In this document: piece by piece, positions 8,084-17,278 of the stretch | How the letters are laid out: every line of letters starts with the position of its first letter | Position numbering within the stretch: position 1 is the stretch's first letter | Assembly: GCA_964602655.1 (NCBI GenBank) | Contig: CAZRSF010000040.1 | Coordinates: forward strand, 1-55,707 | Direction: 5' to 3' | From: Moduliflexus sp964602655 | GTDB lineage: Bacteria; Moduliflexota; Moduliflexia; Moduliflexales; Moduliflexaceae | Length of the DNA stretch: 55,707 nucleotides | Position numbers and translations under genes: made by a program | Notes under the pieces: generated by a model | The model's database searches: none | Told to the model about the DNA's origin: nothing | Seen by the model: only the letters and a program-made list of their open reading frames with translations

Positions 8084-9202
8084 ATGAAAATAGTGATGGG
8101 ATTATACTATTATTTTCCGTATGTCAGCGGACTCTCTGTGTATACCAAACATTTAGCAGAGGCATTGGCTGAGAATGGGCATGAGGTCACTGTCGTTATC
8201 CGGGTGCCCGTATTTTTGCGGTTTAACAAAGGCGTCCTCATGCCGACGTTCGTGCCAACGCTCTACCGATACGGCAAAACGGCAGACATCCTTCTCTTAC
8301 ATTTGCCATTGGCAGAAGCCTCGATCATTGCGCGCTTACTGTCCGCGAAAGTCCTGATCAATTATATCTGCGATATTCGCCTCAATGGGAAGGGGATCGC
8401 CAAAACGCTGCTGGAATACGTGACGTATCAATCCATGAGATATGCGATCAAAACGTCAGCCTACACGGTCGCCATGAGTTTTGACTATGCGGCCAATAGC
8501 AAGGTGCTGGCGCAGTATTTGGAAAAAGTCGTTCCGGTTCCGCCGCCGATAAAACTGACGGATCTTGCCAGAAAACCGATGTCGGACGAATATTTTTCAC
8601 AGCGCGCCAATATCCCCAAACACGCCAAAGTGATCGGCTTTTTGGGGCGAATCGTCTATGAAAAAGGGATTGATTTTCTCATTCATGCGTTCGATGATTT
8701 GCGCAAAAAGCATGATGACATTTATTTGGTGATTGCCGGAGATTACGCCGATGTCATGGGGGGAAGCGTCAAGCATGTCTTGAATCATTTTTTGGAAGGA
8801 AAAGAAGAACATATTCATTTTACCGGACGGTTAACAGATGATGAAGTGGATGCCTTCTATCGTTTTATTGATGTATTAGTCCTCCCCAGTATCGATCCGC
8901 TGGAAGCCTATGGGATGGTACAAGTCGAGGCGATGCTGCGCGGTACGCCAGTGGTTGCTTCGGATATGCCAGGAGTGCGAGTTGCCGTGCAGGTCACAAA
9001 GATGGGGAAAATCGTACCACGTAAAGATCCACATGCCTTAGCGTCTGCCATCGAGCAGGTGATTTATCACCGCGAATATACGATCCAGCCGCCGGAAGAA
9101 ATTATTCGACTGTTAGAATTGGGAACGACGGTTGAAAAATACGAACGTCTTTTTTATAAAATGACCCAACCCCATAATCAGGAGGAGCGTAATTCGACAT
9201 GA
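8084..9202 (+). CDS. GT4-family glycosyltransferase
   Basis: A soluble retaining GT-B enzyme (372 aa) predicted to transfer a nucleotide-activated sugar to the growing glycan at the cytoplasmic membrane face. The N-terminal acceptor-side domain begins MKIVMGLYYYFPYVSGLSVY. The donor-side domain contains FLGRIVYEKG (187-195) and the EX7E motif E274...E282 (EAYGMVQVE). The open frame extends upstream to 7997, inside the previous gene, but the extra 29 residues do not look like GT4 sequence; ATG 8084 gives the normal family N-terminus. The stop overlaps the next start as ATGA, so the two are probably translationally coupled. Confidence 0.88.
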   Translation: MKIVMGLYYYFPYVSGLSVYTKHLAEALAENGHEVTVVIRVPVFLRFNKGVLMPTFVPTLYRYGKTADILLLHLPLAEASIIARLLSAKVLINYICDIRLNGKGIAKTLLEYVTYQSMRYAIKTSAYTVAMSFDYAANSKVLAQYLEKVVPVPPPIKLTDLARKPMSDEYFSQRANIPKHAKVIGFLGRIVYEKGIDFLIHAFDDLRKKHDDIYLVIAGDYADVMGGSVKHVLNHFLEGKEEHIHFTGRLTDDEVDAFYRFIDVLVLPSIDPLEAYGMVQVEAMLRGTPVVASDMPGVRVAVQVTKMGKIVPRKDPHALASAIEQVIYHREYTIQPPEEIIRLLELGTTVEKYERLFYKMTQPHNQEERNST

Positions 9203-9987
9203 TGGATGCGACCTATTTTTCGAAGGCTGTCGAGTATTACACCGCGAGCCGCCCATATTTTTATGCGTTTGTCAGACCCTACGAATTAGAGATGTTTCAT
9301 CGGGTGACCTCGACGTTTCAACGACCGATCCTGGATTTCGGATGCGGCGACGGCTTTTTTGCCGGATTCTTGTCGGAACTCACCCCAATAGACTATGGCG
9401 TTGATTACGATCCTGCGATTGTGCCGGACGCGCAACAGGTGTACACGCAGGTGGTACGCTCTGACACCACCTCGATCCCGCTCCCTGCCGATTCGGTTCG
9501 CACGATCTTCTCGAATTCGGTCTTCGAACATCTGCATCAGCCCGCGACGATGGTGCAGGAACTGTTTCGCCTCCTTCAGCCCGGCGGCAAGCTCTACACA
9601 ACGGTCACGACGAATCAATGGGAAGAGGCGTTCTTCGGCGCAAAACTATTCGGCTCGCCGTATCGCGCCTGGTTTCGCAAAATACAACGCCATCATGCCT
9701 GGTTAACCTGCGATGAATGGCAGGGCATCTTTCGCCACGCCGGATTTCGTGTCAACACGATGATCGGTTATCTTGATCAGCGGAATGTGAGAATGATTGA
9801 AGCCTATCACTATCTTTCGTTACCGGTCTTTCTTGCGAAAGCAGCGTTCGGACGATGGGACAGCCCCGTGACGCGGATGATGAATACCGCGCTTGCCGTG
9901 ATCTCCACGCCGTCGTTGCAACATGCGACCGCTGACCGTTCAACCGCGCCATGCGTTTTTTTCGAGGTCGAAAAACCTGCCGTGTAG
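9199..9987 (+). CDS. class I SAM-dependent methyltransferase
   Basis: A soluble methyltransferase of the Methyltransf_11 type (262 aa). Motif I is ILDFGCGDGFF (44-54). The acidic post-I strand is YGVDYDP, and SVFEHLHQP followed by LLQPGGKLY fits motifs II-III. A strong AGGAGGAG ribosome-binding site precedes the double ATG at 9199/9202, which overlaps the stop of the GT4 gene. The position suggests methylation of a sugar or of the chain end; specificity cannot be read. Confidence 0.85.
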   Translation: MMDATYFSKAVEYYTASRPYFYAFVRPYELEMFHRVTSTFQRPILDFGCGDGFFAGFLSELTPIDYGVDYDPAIVPDAQQVYTQVVRSDTTSIPLPADSVRTIFSNSVFEHLHQPATMVQELFRLLQPGGKLYTTVTTNQWEEAFFGAKLFGSPYRAWFRKIQRHHAWLTCDEWQGIFRHAGFRVNTMIGYLDQRNVRMIEAYHYLSLPVFLAKAAFGRWDSPVTRMMNTALAVISTPSLQHATADRSTAPCVFFEVEKPAV

Positions 9988-10002
9988 CTCAGGAGCCTGT
10001 TC

Positions 10003-12615
10003 ATGTCATACCAACTTTTTCATCTGTTGACATTCGAAACCGACCGCTTTTTAAGCGCGATGTGCGTGTTGCTGTGGCTGATCTTGCTCTTCTCCGCGCC
10101 AACGTTTCTGGCGCTGAAACGAGGAACACGGCTCTTCTGGCTTGGCATTGTCGGCAGCGGCGTCGTGGCGATATTGCTCTCGTGTGCGCTGTGTTTTATC
10201 ACTGCGCCGCATGGCCTCTCCGCGACCTATTTCGGCAATGCCTCATGGCAGCCGTCCGAGATGAAACTCGAACGATATTTTGCTGATGGCAAGGGCGGAC
10301 GCATTGACCGTTTCATTGACTTTCACCAGAATGATTTCAATCTCGAATACCGTTTTTCCGGCAGGCCGTTCAGCGTCGAATGGGAAGGAACCCTCTTCAC
10401 GCCGTTCGACGCAGCCCGCCTCGTCGTACACTCCAATTTCGATACCTGGCTCTCGCTTGACGACCGCCCTGCAATTGTTCAGATCGCCTCGCCTGCGCGC
10501 CTCGACATCGGTACGCCAGACGCCCGGCCATATCTTCTTGGAAACAAATGGTCGCATAACGAACTGAGTGGACAAACGCCATCGACAACGTTTGTCTGGG
10601 CGATGACGGATGACGCCAGCGTGGCGATAGGAGTGCAGGATGTCACCGATTATGAACTTCGGTTTCGATGTCAGCCGTTTTCATACCCGGGAAGTCCGAC
10701 GCAGACCGTCCGCGTCTTTCTTGAACGGAGCGAGCTTGGCAGCGTCATGTTGCAGGAAGGGTGGCAAACGTATTCGCTGCGAATTCCAGCCTCGTTATTC
10801 GAACAAATTGGCGTAGGCTCGCTTCGTCTGATGTTTACATTTTCGTCCATGGCAAAGCCTGCCGATGTCGCGCACGGTTCTGGCGATACGCGGGAACTTG
10901 CTGTCGCCTTCGATCTGATCGAACTTCTCCGCCTTACTGCATCACCGCAGGCAGCTTCGCCTGTTGTTGTTGAACGCGGTTATCATACGGTTCGGTTGCG
11001 CGCTCGCAGCATAGTAGCGAATCCGTTTATCCGATTCACCTGGCAAGACGAGTCCATTCGAACGCCGCACATTATTCCGGAGGATGTTCTTTTTCCGAAG
11101 ACGCTGCCTGTCGCCACCATCATGCCGACTGCTCAGAACGAGCGGAGAGTGCTTGTCGCCGTCATCCTATGCAAAGCAACGTTTGCGCTCTGGTGGCTCG
11201 GCGTGGGCATTCGATATCTTTCCCAGCCGTTGTTTGCACTTGTTTGGCGTAAAGAATCTGCGATTTTACTTGGAATCGGCCTGGGAGCATTTGCGATTCG
11301 CCTGGTATTTTTGCTGGAAATGCGAACGCTTGATACCGATTTCTATTTCCCGACTCCAGGTTCGGATCATGCCACATACGCGTTTATGGCGCGAGGTTTC
11401 TTCAGAGGCTATTGGCCGAATTTAACCCACGCGCCCTTCTACTTCAGCCCACTGATTGCGTTTTACATGATCGTGGTGTCCATGCTGTTCGGCGAGCATC
11501 TGACCGCCGTGCGTGTCATGACCGCGCTGTTCGGCTCGGTTGGCGTGATATTGGCCTATCTGATCGCCAAAAAGACGATCAATCAGTTTGCCGCCTATCT
11601 TACCGCCGCGTTCTGTGCCTGTAACAGTGTCTTGATCTTTTACGATATTTCTCTGCTTTCCGATCCGTTGGTGACTGTGTTGAATCTTCTGGCTCTGTGG
11701 CTGATGCTGAAATGGAATGAACACTTATCAGTCAGGACGACAATGCTGTTAGGAATCGCGCTTGGTTTGACTGCACTTTCACGTGGCACCATCGCGCTGC
11801 TGATGCCGCTCTTTTTCCTGTGGACACTACTCACCGGAACAGGTACGCTTCGTCGGAAAATCGCGCATCTTACGCTGCTCTGCCTCACAACGGCGTTCGT
11901 TATTTTACCTGTGACCATTCGTAATTATTTCTCGACAGACAGCCATCCATTTGTGCCGACGAACATGGCAGGCGGGATTGTCTTATGGGCGAATCTCAAT
12001 CCATCGGCCAACGGCATGGGTGGGTATGATGCACAAGCCCTTCAAGAGGCGAGGAATCGAATGAAATCGAATGGAACGACGTTCGGAGATGAAGTGCGAC
12101 GCTTTATCATCGAACAGCCCGCCGAATTTTTACAACTGGAATTTCGCAAGCTGAAGCTCTTTCTGCGCGGTTATGAAGTGTGCGATAATTGGCCGTATTA
12201 TATCTTTCGTCATCTATCGAAGGTTCTGCGCCTCCCCTGGTTCAATTTCGTCATTATCGCCCCGCTTGGCGTGATGGGAATGCTCGCGGCGTTTCGTCGC
12301 TGGAAAATATTGTTGCCGCTGTATGGGTTTGTCGCCGTGCAACTCTTCTCGTCGTTAGTCTTTAATGCGGCCTCGCGCTATCGTCTGCCGGTTGTTCCCG
12401 CTCTTTCTATCTTTGGGGCATACGGCGTTTGGGAAATCGGCTGCCGGATTCGCCAGAAACGATGGGCAACGACAGCATTATTGTTCGTTTTGTTCATTGC
12501 GATGTATCTCGCGTTCAATTATCCTGACGCCGCTCTTTACTATGAACGCAATCAAGGCCATCCAATGCCGTTTTCACGAGTGTTGCGCTATTGGGATTTG
12601 TTTTATACATGGTAA
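10003..12615 (+). CDS. polytopic GT-C-type protein with split PA14-like domain (paralogue 2)
   Basis: 870 residues, with the same architecture as the gene at 5356. Membrane segments lie near 19-36 and 47-66. The first PA14-like half is about 70-155 (GLSATYFGN, FSVEWEGTLFTP, SLDD). A beta-sandwich-like insert spans about 180-310 (TTFVWAMTDD, TVRVFLERSELGS). The PA14-like end is about 325-364 (GYHTVRLRA, IRFTW, IIPEDVLFP). The membrane domain resembles ArnT/PMT_2 enzymes: PTPGSDHATY (D455) with APFYFSPL behind it, and LSRGTIAL in a later loop. It probably uses a polyprenyl-linked donor at the periplasmic face. The two membrane halves look more diverged than the N-terminal modules, so the paralogues may transfer different sugars. 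Confidence 0.78.
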   Translation: MSYQLFHLLTFETDRFLSAMCVLLWLILLFSAPTFLALKRGTRLFWLGIVGSGVVAILLSCALCFITAPHGLSATYFGNASWQPSEMKLERYFADGKGGRIDRFIDFHQNDFNLEYRFSGRPFSVEWEGTLFTPFDAARLVVHSNFDTWLSLDDRPAIVQIASPARLDIGTPDARPYLLGNKWSHNELSGQTPSTTFVWAMTDDASVAIGVQDVTDYELRFRCQPFSYPGSPTQTVRVFLERSELGSVMLQEGWQTYSLRIPASLFEQIGVGSLRLMFTFSSMAKPADVAHGSGDTRELAVAFDLIELLRLTASPQAASPVVVERGYHTVRLRARSIVANPFIRFTWQDESIRTPHIIPEDVLFPKTLPVATIMPTAQNERRVLVAVILCKATFALWWLGVGIRYLSQPLFALVWRKESAILLGIGLGAFAIRLVFLLEMRTLDTDFYFPTPGSDHATYAFMARGFFRGYWPNLTHAPFYFSPLIAFYMIVVSMLFGEHLTAVRVMTALFGSVGVILAYLIAKKTINQFAAYLTAAFCACNSVLIFYDISLLSDPLVTVLNLLALWLMLKWNEHLSVRTTMLLGIALGLTALSRGTIALLMPLFFLWTLLTGTGTLRRKIAHLTLLCLTTAFVILPVTIRNYFSTDSHPFVPTNMAGGIVLWANLNPSANGMGGYDAQALQEARNRMKSNGTTFGDEVRRFIIEQPAEFLQLEFRKLKLFLRGYEVCDNWPYYIFRHLSKVLRLPWFNFVIIAPLGVMGMLAAFRRWKILLPLYGFVAVQLFSSLVFNAASRYRLPVVPALSIFGAYGVWEIGCRIRQKRWATTALLFVLFIAMYLAFNYPDAALYYERNQGHPMPFSRVLRYWDLFYTW

Positions 12616-13754
12616 ATTCTTCATTAAAATTATGTATCATTACCGGCATCTTCCCGCCGGACATCGGCGGTCCGGCGACGTATGTCAGCCGATTGGCGGT
12701 AAGCCTGCATGATTTGGGGCATGATGTCTGCGTCGTGACACTGGGCGATGACGCACAGACGTTCCCGTTTCCGGTCTATCGCATTTCCCGCGCCTTGCCG
12801 CTGCCAATACGCTTGCTGCGGTTGTTTATGACGTTGCTTCGAGTTGGCTGGAAGGCGGATGTCTGGTATATCAATGGCCTGGAAGTCCCGGCGGTGCTGG
12901 CCGGAAAGCTGCTGCGAAAACGGCTTATCATGAAAATCGTCGGCGATTACGCCTGGGAACGGGCGATGAATCTCGGTTTGACGACGAATTCAATTGACGA
13001 CTTTCAGCAGACGCGCCAATGTCGGCAAGTCGAATGGCATAAATGGCTGCGCGGCTGGTACACGCGGCGAGTGAACGCGGTTATTACGCCGAGCCGCTAT
13101 TTGAAATCGCTTGTGCAGGGCTGGGGCGTCCCGGAAGAACGCATCAAGGTTATTTATAATGCTGTCGAAGACCTTCCCCAAAATCTGTTATCGCGGCAGG
13201 AGATTCGACGGCGATTCGGTTTTTCTGAACATGATACGCTAGTCATTACAGTTGGCAGACTGGTCAAATGGAAAGGAATCGCGCAGTTGATTGAGGTGGT
13301 CGCGTCGCTTGACGCCTCGGTCAAACTTCTGATTCTCGGCGACGGCCCTGAAAAAAATATGTTGACAGAACTCGCGGCGCAAAGAGACGTTGCCGGGCGA
13401 ATCGTCTTTGGCGGGAAAGCTGAACGCTCGTTTGCATTGGCGGCAATGCGGTCGGCAGATGTGTTTGTATTGAATACCGGCTACGAAGGTTTCTCCCATG
13501 TTTTGCTGGAAGCGATGCAGGTGGGGACGCCCGTCATGACGACGAATGTTTGCGGCAATCCCGAATTAGTGAAACATGGCGTGAATGGGGCGCTTATTCC
13601 GTTCGACGATGTGAACGCGTTGCGTTCCGCGCTTCAACAATTTTTTGCGCAGCCGTCATATCGTCAACCGCTGATTGAGGCTGGCCGCGAGACCATTGAA
13701 CAGTTGACCTGGGAACGTCTGTTAGCGCAAACGCTCCCAATTTTGCTTGCGTAG
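12609..13754 (+). CDS. GT4-family glycosyltransferase
   Basis: A GT-B retaining transferase of 381 aa. The N-terminal domain contains the glycine-rich GIFPPDIGGPATYVSRLA typical of GT4 enzymes. The C-terminal domain has VGRLVKWKG and the EX7E motif in YEGFSHVLLE, then the donor-loop GNPELV. ATG 12609 is preferred over the upstream in-frame ATG 12591, which lies further inside the preceding gene; it overlaps that gene's stop by 7 bases. The stop codon's last base is the first base of a perfect palindrome. Confidence 0.88.
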   Translation: MVNSSLKLCIITGIFPPDIGGPATYVSRLAVSLHDLGHDVCVVTLGDDAQTFPFPVYRISRALPLPIRLLRLFMTLLRVGWKADVWYINGLEVPAVLAGKLLRKRLIMKIVGDYAWERAMNLGLTTNSIDDFQQTRQCRQVEWHKWLRGWYTRRVNAVITPSRYLKSLVQGWGVPEERIKVIYNAVEDLPQNLLSRQEIRRRFGFSEHDTLVITVGRLVKWKGIAQLIEVVASLDASVKLLILGDGPEKNMLTELAAQRDVAGRIVFGGKAERSFALAAMRSADVFVLNTGYEGFSHVLLEAMQVGTPVMTTNVCGNPELVKHGVNGALIPFDDVNALRSALQQFFAQPSYRQPLIEAGRETIEQLTWERLLAQTLPILLA

Positions 13755-13784
13755 GTGTCAGACACTTGAAAAGTGTCTGACACC
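13754..13784. repeat. perfect 14-bp palindrome between two GT4 genes
   Basis: GGTGTCAGACACTT (13754-13767), a 3-base loop, then AAGTGTCTGACACC (13771-13784): perfect complementarity, followed by TTT. It fills the whole gap and starts on the last base of the upstream stop codon. Its form is that of a mobile palindromic unit. As RNA it would be a very stable hairpin that could stop transcription or protect an mRNA end. Confidence 0.75.
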
Positions 13785-13794
13785 TTTCGAATAC

Positions 13795-14967
13795 ATGAAA
13801 ATAGGCTTTCTCGGCAGCGCTCGTTATTCAAATCCGCTTGAACTGACGACTGAAAAGAAATTCCGTTGTTTGGATGTGGTAGGCGAATTGTTTGTGATCG
13901 GTTTTTCGAACACGCAACGCCCGCAACGATTCACGCAGTACGCCCATTTTTACGCCTTGCCGCTGCTCCCGTTTGCGCCATTGCGGTATCTCGAATTTTT
14001 TCTGGCAAGCTGCCTGCTGACGCTCTGGCTGATTTTCAAGCATGATTGCCGCGTGTTTATTACGCAAAGCCCGTATGATGGCATTCCGGCGGCGATGGCG
14101 AAAATCGTCGCAGGCTGGTTCGGAAAACGCATTTCGTTGATTGTTGAAAGTCATGGCGACTTCGAGAACGACCTGTTCGGGCAGCGCCGGATTATTTTTG
14201 CAGGCGCGGCGCGGTGGATTATGCGGCGCGTGGCGCGTTTCACGTTGAACCGCGCCGACGCGCTTCGGGCGATTTCCCAATCTACCAGAGCGCAGTTAGC
14301 GGCGTGGCGGCCTGATTGCCCTATTGTTCAGTTCATAGCGTGGACAGATATTGACGCATTTTTTGATGCGAAGAACACAACGCCAAAATCGTCTGCGCCA
14401 GTTCTGCTCTACACTGGCGTGTTGATTCCGCGAAAAGGCGTAATGCATCTTGTGAATGCGTTTGCCGCGCTTGCCGACGAGTTTCCACATGCGCGTTTGC
14501 GCCTTTTGGGAAGAGCGGATGATCCTGACTATGTCCGGCAATTACACCAACGTATTCGCGAATTACATTGTGACGCTCGGATCGAATTTGTTGCGGAAAT
14601 GCCGCAGCAGGAATTAGCGCAGCAGATGGCGCAAGCGCATGTTTTTATTCTCCCCTCGTTGTCGGAGGGATTGGGGCGAGTGGTCGTGGAAGCGATGGCG
14701 GCTGGAACGCCGGTCATCGGCAGCCGCGTCGGCGGCATTCCTGATATGATCCGGGAAGGAAAAACTGGTTTTCTTGTTCCACCAGGCGACGAAATCGCGC
14801 TTGCGGAAAAAATTCGTTGGATGCTGGAACATCCACAAGAAACTGAGGCGATTGGGCAAGAGGCGCATCGTGTGTCCCAAACATTGTTTTCGTCGGAAAT
14901 TTGGTTGAACGGATACCGGCAAGTGTTTGAGACAGCGCAATCACGCCTTATTGGAGGACAAGTATGA
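13795..14967 (+). CDS. GT4-family glycosyltransferase
   Basis: A GT-B transferase of 390 aa. It begins MKIGFLGSARYSNPLE. The donor domain carries LLYTGVLIPRKGV and the EX7E motif in SEGLGRVVVE, followed by GSRVGGIPDMI, a standard GT4 C-terminus. An in-frame upstream extension to 13747 runs through the palindrome and was rejected. The stop overlaps the start of the next small frame as ATGA. The acceptor is unknown. Confidence 0.88.
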   Translation: MKIGFLGSARYSNPLELTTEKKFRCLDVVGELFVIGFSNTQRPQRFTQYAHFYALPLLPFAPLRYLEFFLASCLLTLWLIFKHDCRVFITQSPYDGIPAAMAKIVAGWFGKRISLIVESHGDFENDLFGQRRIIFAGAARWIMRRVARFTLNRADALRAISQSTRAQLAAWRPDCPIVQFIAWTDIDAFFDAKNTTPKSSAPVLLYTGVLIPRKGVMHLVNAFAALADEFPHARLRLLGRADDPDYVRQLHQRIRELHCDARIEFVAEMPQQELAQQMAQAHVFILPSLSEGLGRVVVEAMAAGTPVIGSRVGGIPDMIREGKTGFLVPPGDEIALAEKIRWMLEHPQETEAIGQEAHRVSQTLFSSEIWLNGYRQVFETAQSRLIGGQV

Positions 14968-15140
14968 TGAAACAGAATCTTATGCGCGGGATAATTTTCT
15001 GGTATAAAGCCCAAATCAGAGAGAAACTCCCGCCAGCGATCACGCAGTATTTTCAAAAAAGCGTTGCGGTCGTGGATACGCGCGGATTCGGTCGCTACTA
15101 CTGGAATCGGCTCGGCAAGCCATCGAGGATCGTCCGTTGA
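14964..15140 (+). pseudogene. 58-codon frame, probable 5' remnant of a truncated gene
   Basis: It starts ATGATG with a good TTGGAGGACA ribosome-binding site and an ATGA overlap with the GT4 stop, so it has the signals of a genuine translated start. The 58-residue product (basic; contains FGRYYWNRLGKP) shows no complete domain. The downstream sequence becomes AT-rich, with a long hairpin and no continuation. This looks like the beginning of a gene whose remainder was replaced by an insertion. A genuine small protein is the alternative. Confidence 0.4.
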
Positions 15141-15185
15141 CCTATTATAAATTACTCTCTTGCAGTGCGCCTATCTGTTTTTATG

Positions 15186-15229
15186 TCCCGAATTGTTCGT
15201 CAGCGGGGGTTATGACGACAAATTCGGGA
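15186..15229. repeat. 17-bp imperfect hairpin in AT-rich gap
   Basis: Arms 15186-15202 (TCCCGAATTGTTCGTCA) and 15213-15229 pair with two mismatches around a 10-base loop. It lies between the gene remnant and the AT-rich methyltransferase. It could be a terminator stem, but no T-run follows. No coding frame is convincing in 15141-15376. Confidence 0.5.
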
Positions 15230-15376
15230 ATCCGCAGATCGGATATTCTTTAGGACGTATGTTTGCAGAATAATAAATAACACTCAACACAGGGCAAGCA
15301 TAGAGAGAGTATTGTAACGAGTCAATGTGTTTCAATGGGACAAACTTTATGTTTAGAGTATATCCATAAATAGCAG

Positions 15377-16093
15377 ATGGCCTATCAGCGAGATAGAATG
15401 AAGAAGAAAATGTTATACTATCAAAGGCAGAGACCAGAAATTGCGATGCTGCTTCCAAGACAGTATTCGAAAGTTCTCGATATTGGCTGCGGTGCAGGCA
15501 AATTTCGAGACAATTTGACTCAAGAAAACGAGTATTGGGGGATTGAGCCAGTTGATTCTATCGCGAAGATTGCATCCGAAAAACTGGACAAGGTTTTAAT
15601 CGGAACTTACCAAGAAATACATAGCCACATTCCAAATGACTACTTTGACCTGGTGATTTGCAACGACGTTATTGAGCACATGCCTGATCATGAAGAATTC
15701 TTTCAATCCATCAAAGCTAAGATTAAAAAAGATGGATGTTTAATAGTATCAATACCCAATGTGAGGTACATATCGAATTTATTCGAGCTTCTTGTAAAGA
15801 AAGACTGGGAGTACAAGAATCGAGGAATTCTTGATAGAACGCATTTAAGGTTTTTTACAAAAAAAAGTCTTATTCGCACAATCACTGATAATGGTTTTAC
15901 AATCGTCATCTTTACGGGAATTAATTCTTACCGGGCTGACTCATTTTTCAAACGCTGTATTTTTACGTTTGCGATGTTGTTTTTGGGCAGAGATGTCAAA
16001 TTTTCGCAGTTTTGTGCTTGTATTAGAATTGCTCAGTCTTCTGACAAATCTCCCCAGCCGAACGCTTCGTCCGAATTTGTAAATATCTCATGA
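15377..16093 (+). CDS. SAM-dependent methyltransferase (AT-rich, probably acquired)
   Basis: A Methyltransf_23-type enzyme of 238 aa. Motif I is KVLDIGCGAGKF (32-43). YWGIEPVDS is the acidic strand region and VICNDVIEHMPDHEEF covers motif II; RTHLRFFTKKSL is a common feature of this subfamily. It is more AT- and Lys-rich (SIKAKIKKDG) than neighbouring genes and follows a broken gene, which suggests separate acquisition. The start may be ATG 15377 or 15398; neither has a clear ribosome-binding site. It overlaps the next gene as ATGA. Confidence 0.82.
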   Translation: MAYQRDRMKKKMLYYQRQRPEIAMLLPRQYSKVLDIGCGAGKFRDNLTQENEYWGIEPVDSIAKIASEKLDKVLIGTYQEIHSHIPNDYFDLVICNDVIEHMPDHEEFFQSIKAKIKKDGCLIVSIPNVRYISNLFELLVKKDWEYKNRGILDRTHLRFFTKKSLIRTITDNGFTIVIFTGINSYRADSFFKRCIFTFAMLFLGRDVKFSQFCACIRIAQSSDKSPQPNASSEFVNIS

Positions 16094-17208
16094 ACGACCT
16101 GTTGAAATTGTATACCAATCCGACGTGGGTTGATTCCGATTTGAGTTATAGCCCATTACTTTTTCCATTTTGGGGAACGCGCCTTAAAAAATCCACGCCA
16201 TTTATCAGCGAGGTCTGGAAGCGTTATGTGTTTGATGCATCATATTACGCCGTGACAAGCGAAATTCATGACGCTGACGCCATCCTGCTGCCGCATAATT
16301 ACTGGTTGCTGAAACAGAAACGCCCAGAGCGGTTGTCCGCAACATTACGCGACGCTGAAAGGCTGCAAAAGCCAATTGTAATTGACGCCTACGGCGATTC
16401 CGATGCCGAGATTCCAGTGAAAAATGCCGTGATTTTGCGCACAAGTCAATATCGTCATAGGCTGAAACCGTATGAGATAATGATTCCTGCGTACGCCGAA
16501 GATTTGCAAGAGCTTCATCCAACGTCGGCGCGAGAAAAGTCGCCGGTTCCGATTGTCGGATTTGCCGGATGGGCAGAGGTATCGAGAAACGCCAAAATCA
16601 AAACATTCTGCTTTCGGCTATTCTCTGCAATGAAGCCGCATTATATGTGTCATATTCCTGGCGTCGTCTTCCGTAAACAAAGTCTTGCGGCCTTAGCATC
16701 CTCTTCTCGCATCACGACGAATTTTCTCGTACGAAAAAGTTATTCCGGCCATGCGAAAACGCTGCAAGGAAATCCGAAGACGCTCCGCGCCGAATTTATT
16801 GAAAATATCGCGGCATCGGATTATACGCTGAATATCAAAGGGAACGGCAACTATTCACAGCGGTTTTACGAAACGCTGAGTCTAAGGCGGGTCCCGTTAC
16901 TGCTTGACACCGAATGCGTTTTGCCGTTAGAATCCTTCATAGATTATCGCGAATGCTGTCTGATTGTCAATTATCAGGACATTGATCGAATTGGCGAGAT
17001 TGTCGCGGAATTTCATGACAGCCTCAGTTCTGACAGATTTCTTCAGATGCAGCAACGTGCGCGGGAAATTTTCGAGACATATTTGCGCGTCGATGTATTT
17101 ACGAAATATTTAGCGCAAGAACTTCGGAAGAGATTGGTTACAGAGCATCAGTCGAAATTTCGTTTCGGCGAGGGCGACGCGGAGTCTCACCCTACGCCGC
17201 CAGCATGA
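16090..17208 (+). CDS. exostosin-like (GT47-type) glycosyltransferase
   Basis: A 372-residue protein resembling the exostosin family (pfam03016). The diagnostic C-terminal block is SDYTLNIKGNGNYSQRFYETL, then RRVPLLLDTECVLPLE, matching the family's donor-side signature. Such enzymes act as inverting transferases. There is no signal peptide, so it is presumably cytoplasmic. The final 16 or so residues (from FRFGEGDAESH) are encoded by a repeat-like GC-rich stretch that shares a 16-mer with an intergenic palindrome at 18540-18562. The natural C-terminus was therefore probably altered by a repeat insertion. Confidence 0.75.
   Translation: MNDLLKLYTNPTWVDSDLSYSPLLFPFWGTRLKKSTPFISEVWKRYVFDASYYAVTSEIHDADAILLPHNYWLLKQKRPERLSATLRDAERLQKPIVIDAYGDSDAEIPVKNAVILRTSQYRHRLKPYEIMIPAYAEDLQELHPTSAREKSPVPIVGFAGWAEVSRNAKIKTFCFRLFSAMKPHYMCHIPGVVFRKQSLAALASSSRITTNFLVRKSYSGHAKTLQGNPKTLRAEFIENIAASDYTLNIKGNGNYSQRFYETLSLRRVPLLLDTECVLPLESFIDYRECCLIVNYQDIDRIGEIVAEFHDSLSSDRFLQMQQRAREIFETYLRVDVFTKYLAQELRKRLVTEHQSKFRFGEGDAESHPTPPA
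17162..17177. repeat. 16-bp element shared with 18542-18557
   Basis: GTTTCGGCGAGGGCGA occurs here, inside the last codons of the GT47-like gene, and again at 18542-18557 in an intergenic palindrome. A GGCGAGGG...CCCTACGCC stem can form around this copy. A 16-mer match is unlikely by chance in a window this size. Confidence 0.6.
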
Positions 17209-17278
17209 TTCTTTACCGCAATCGGTTCTCATCGGGGAGTAGAGCGCGCTTGTAGAGAATGATTTTTTCGGCAGAATT

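Noticed and set aside
15210..15458. 82-codon minus-strand frame near the AT-rich methyltransferase
   Set aside because: It covers a hairpin arm and the start of the methyltransferase on the other strand; no motif.
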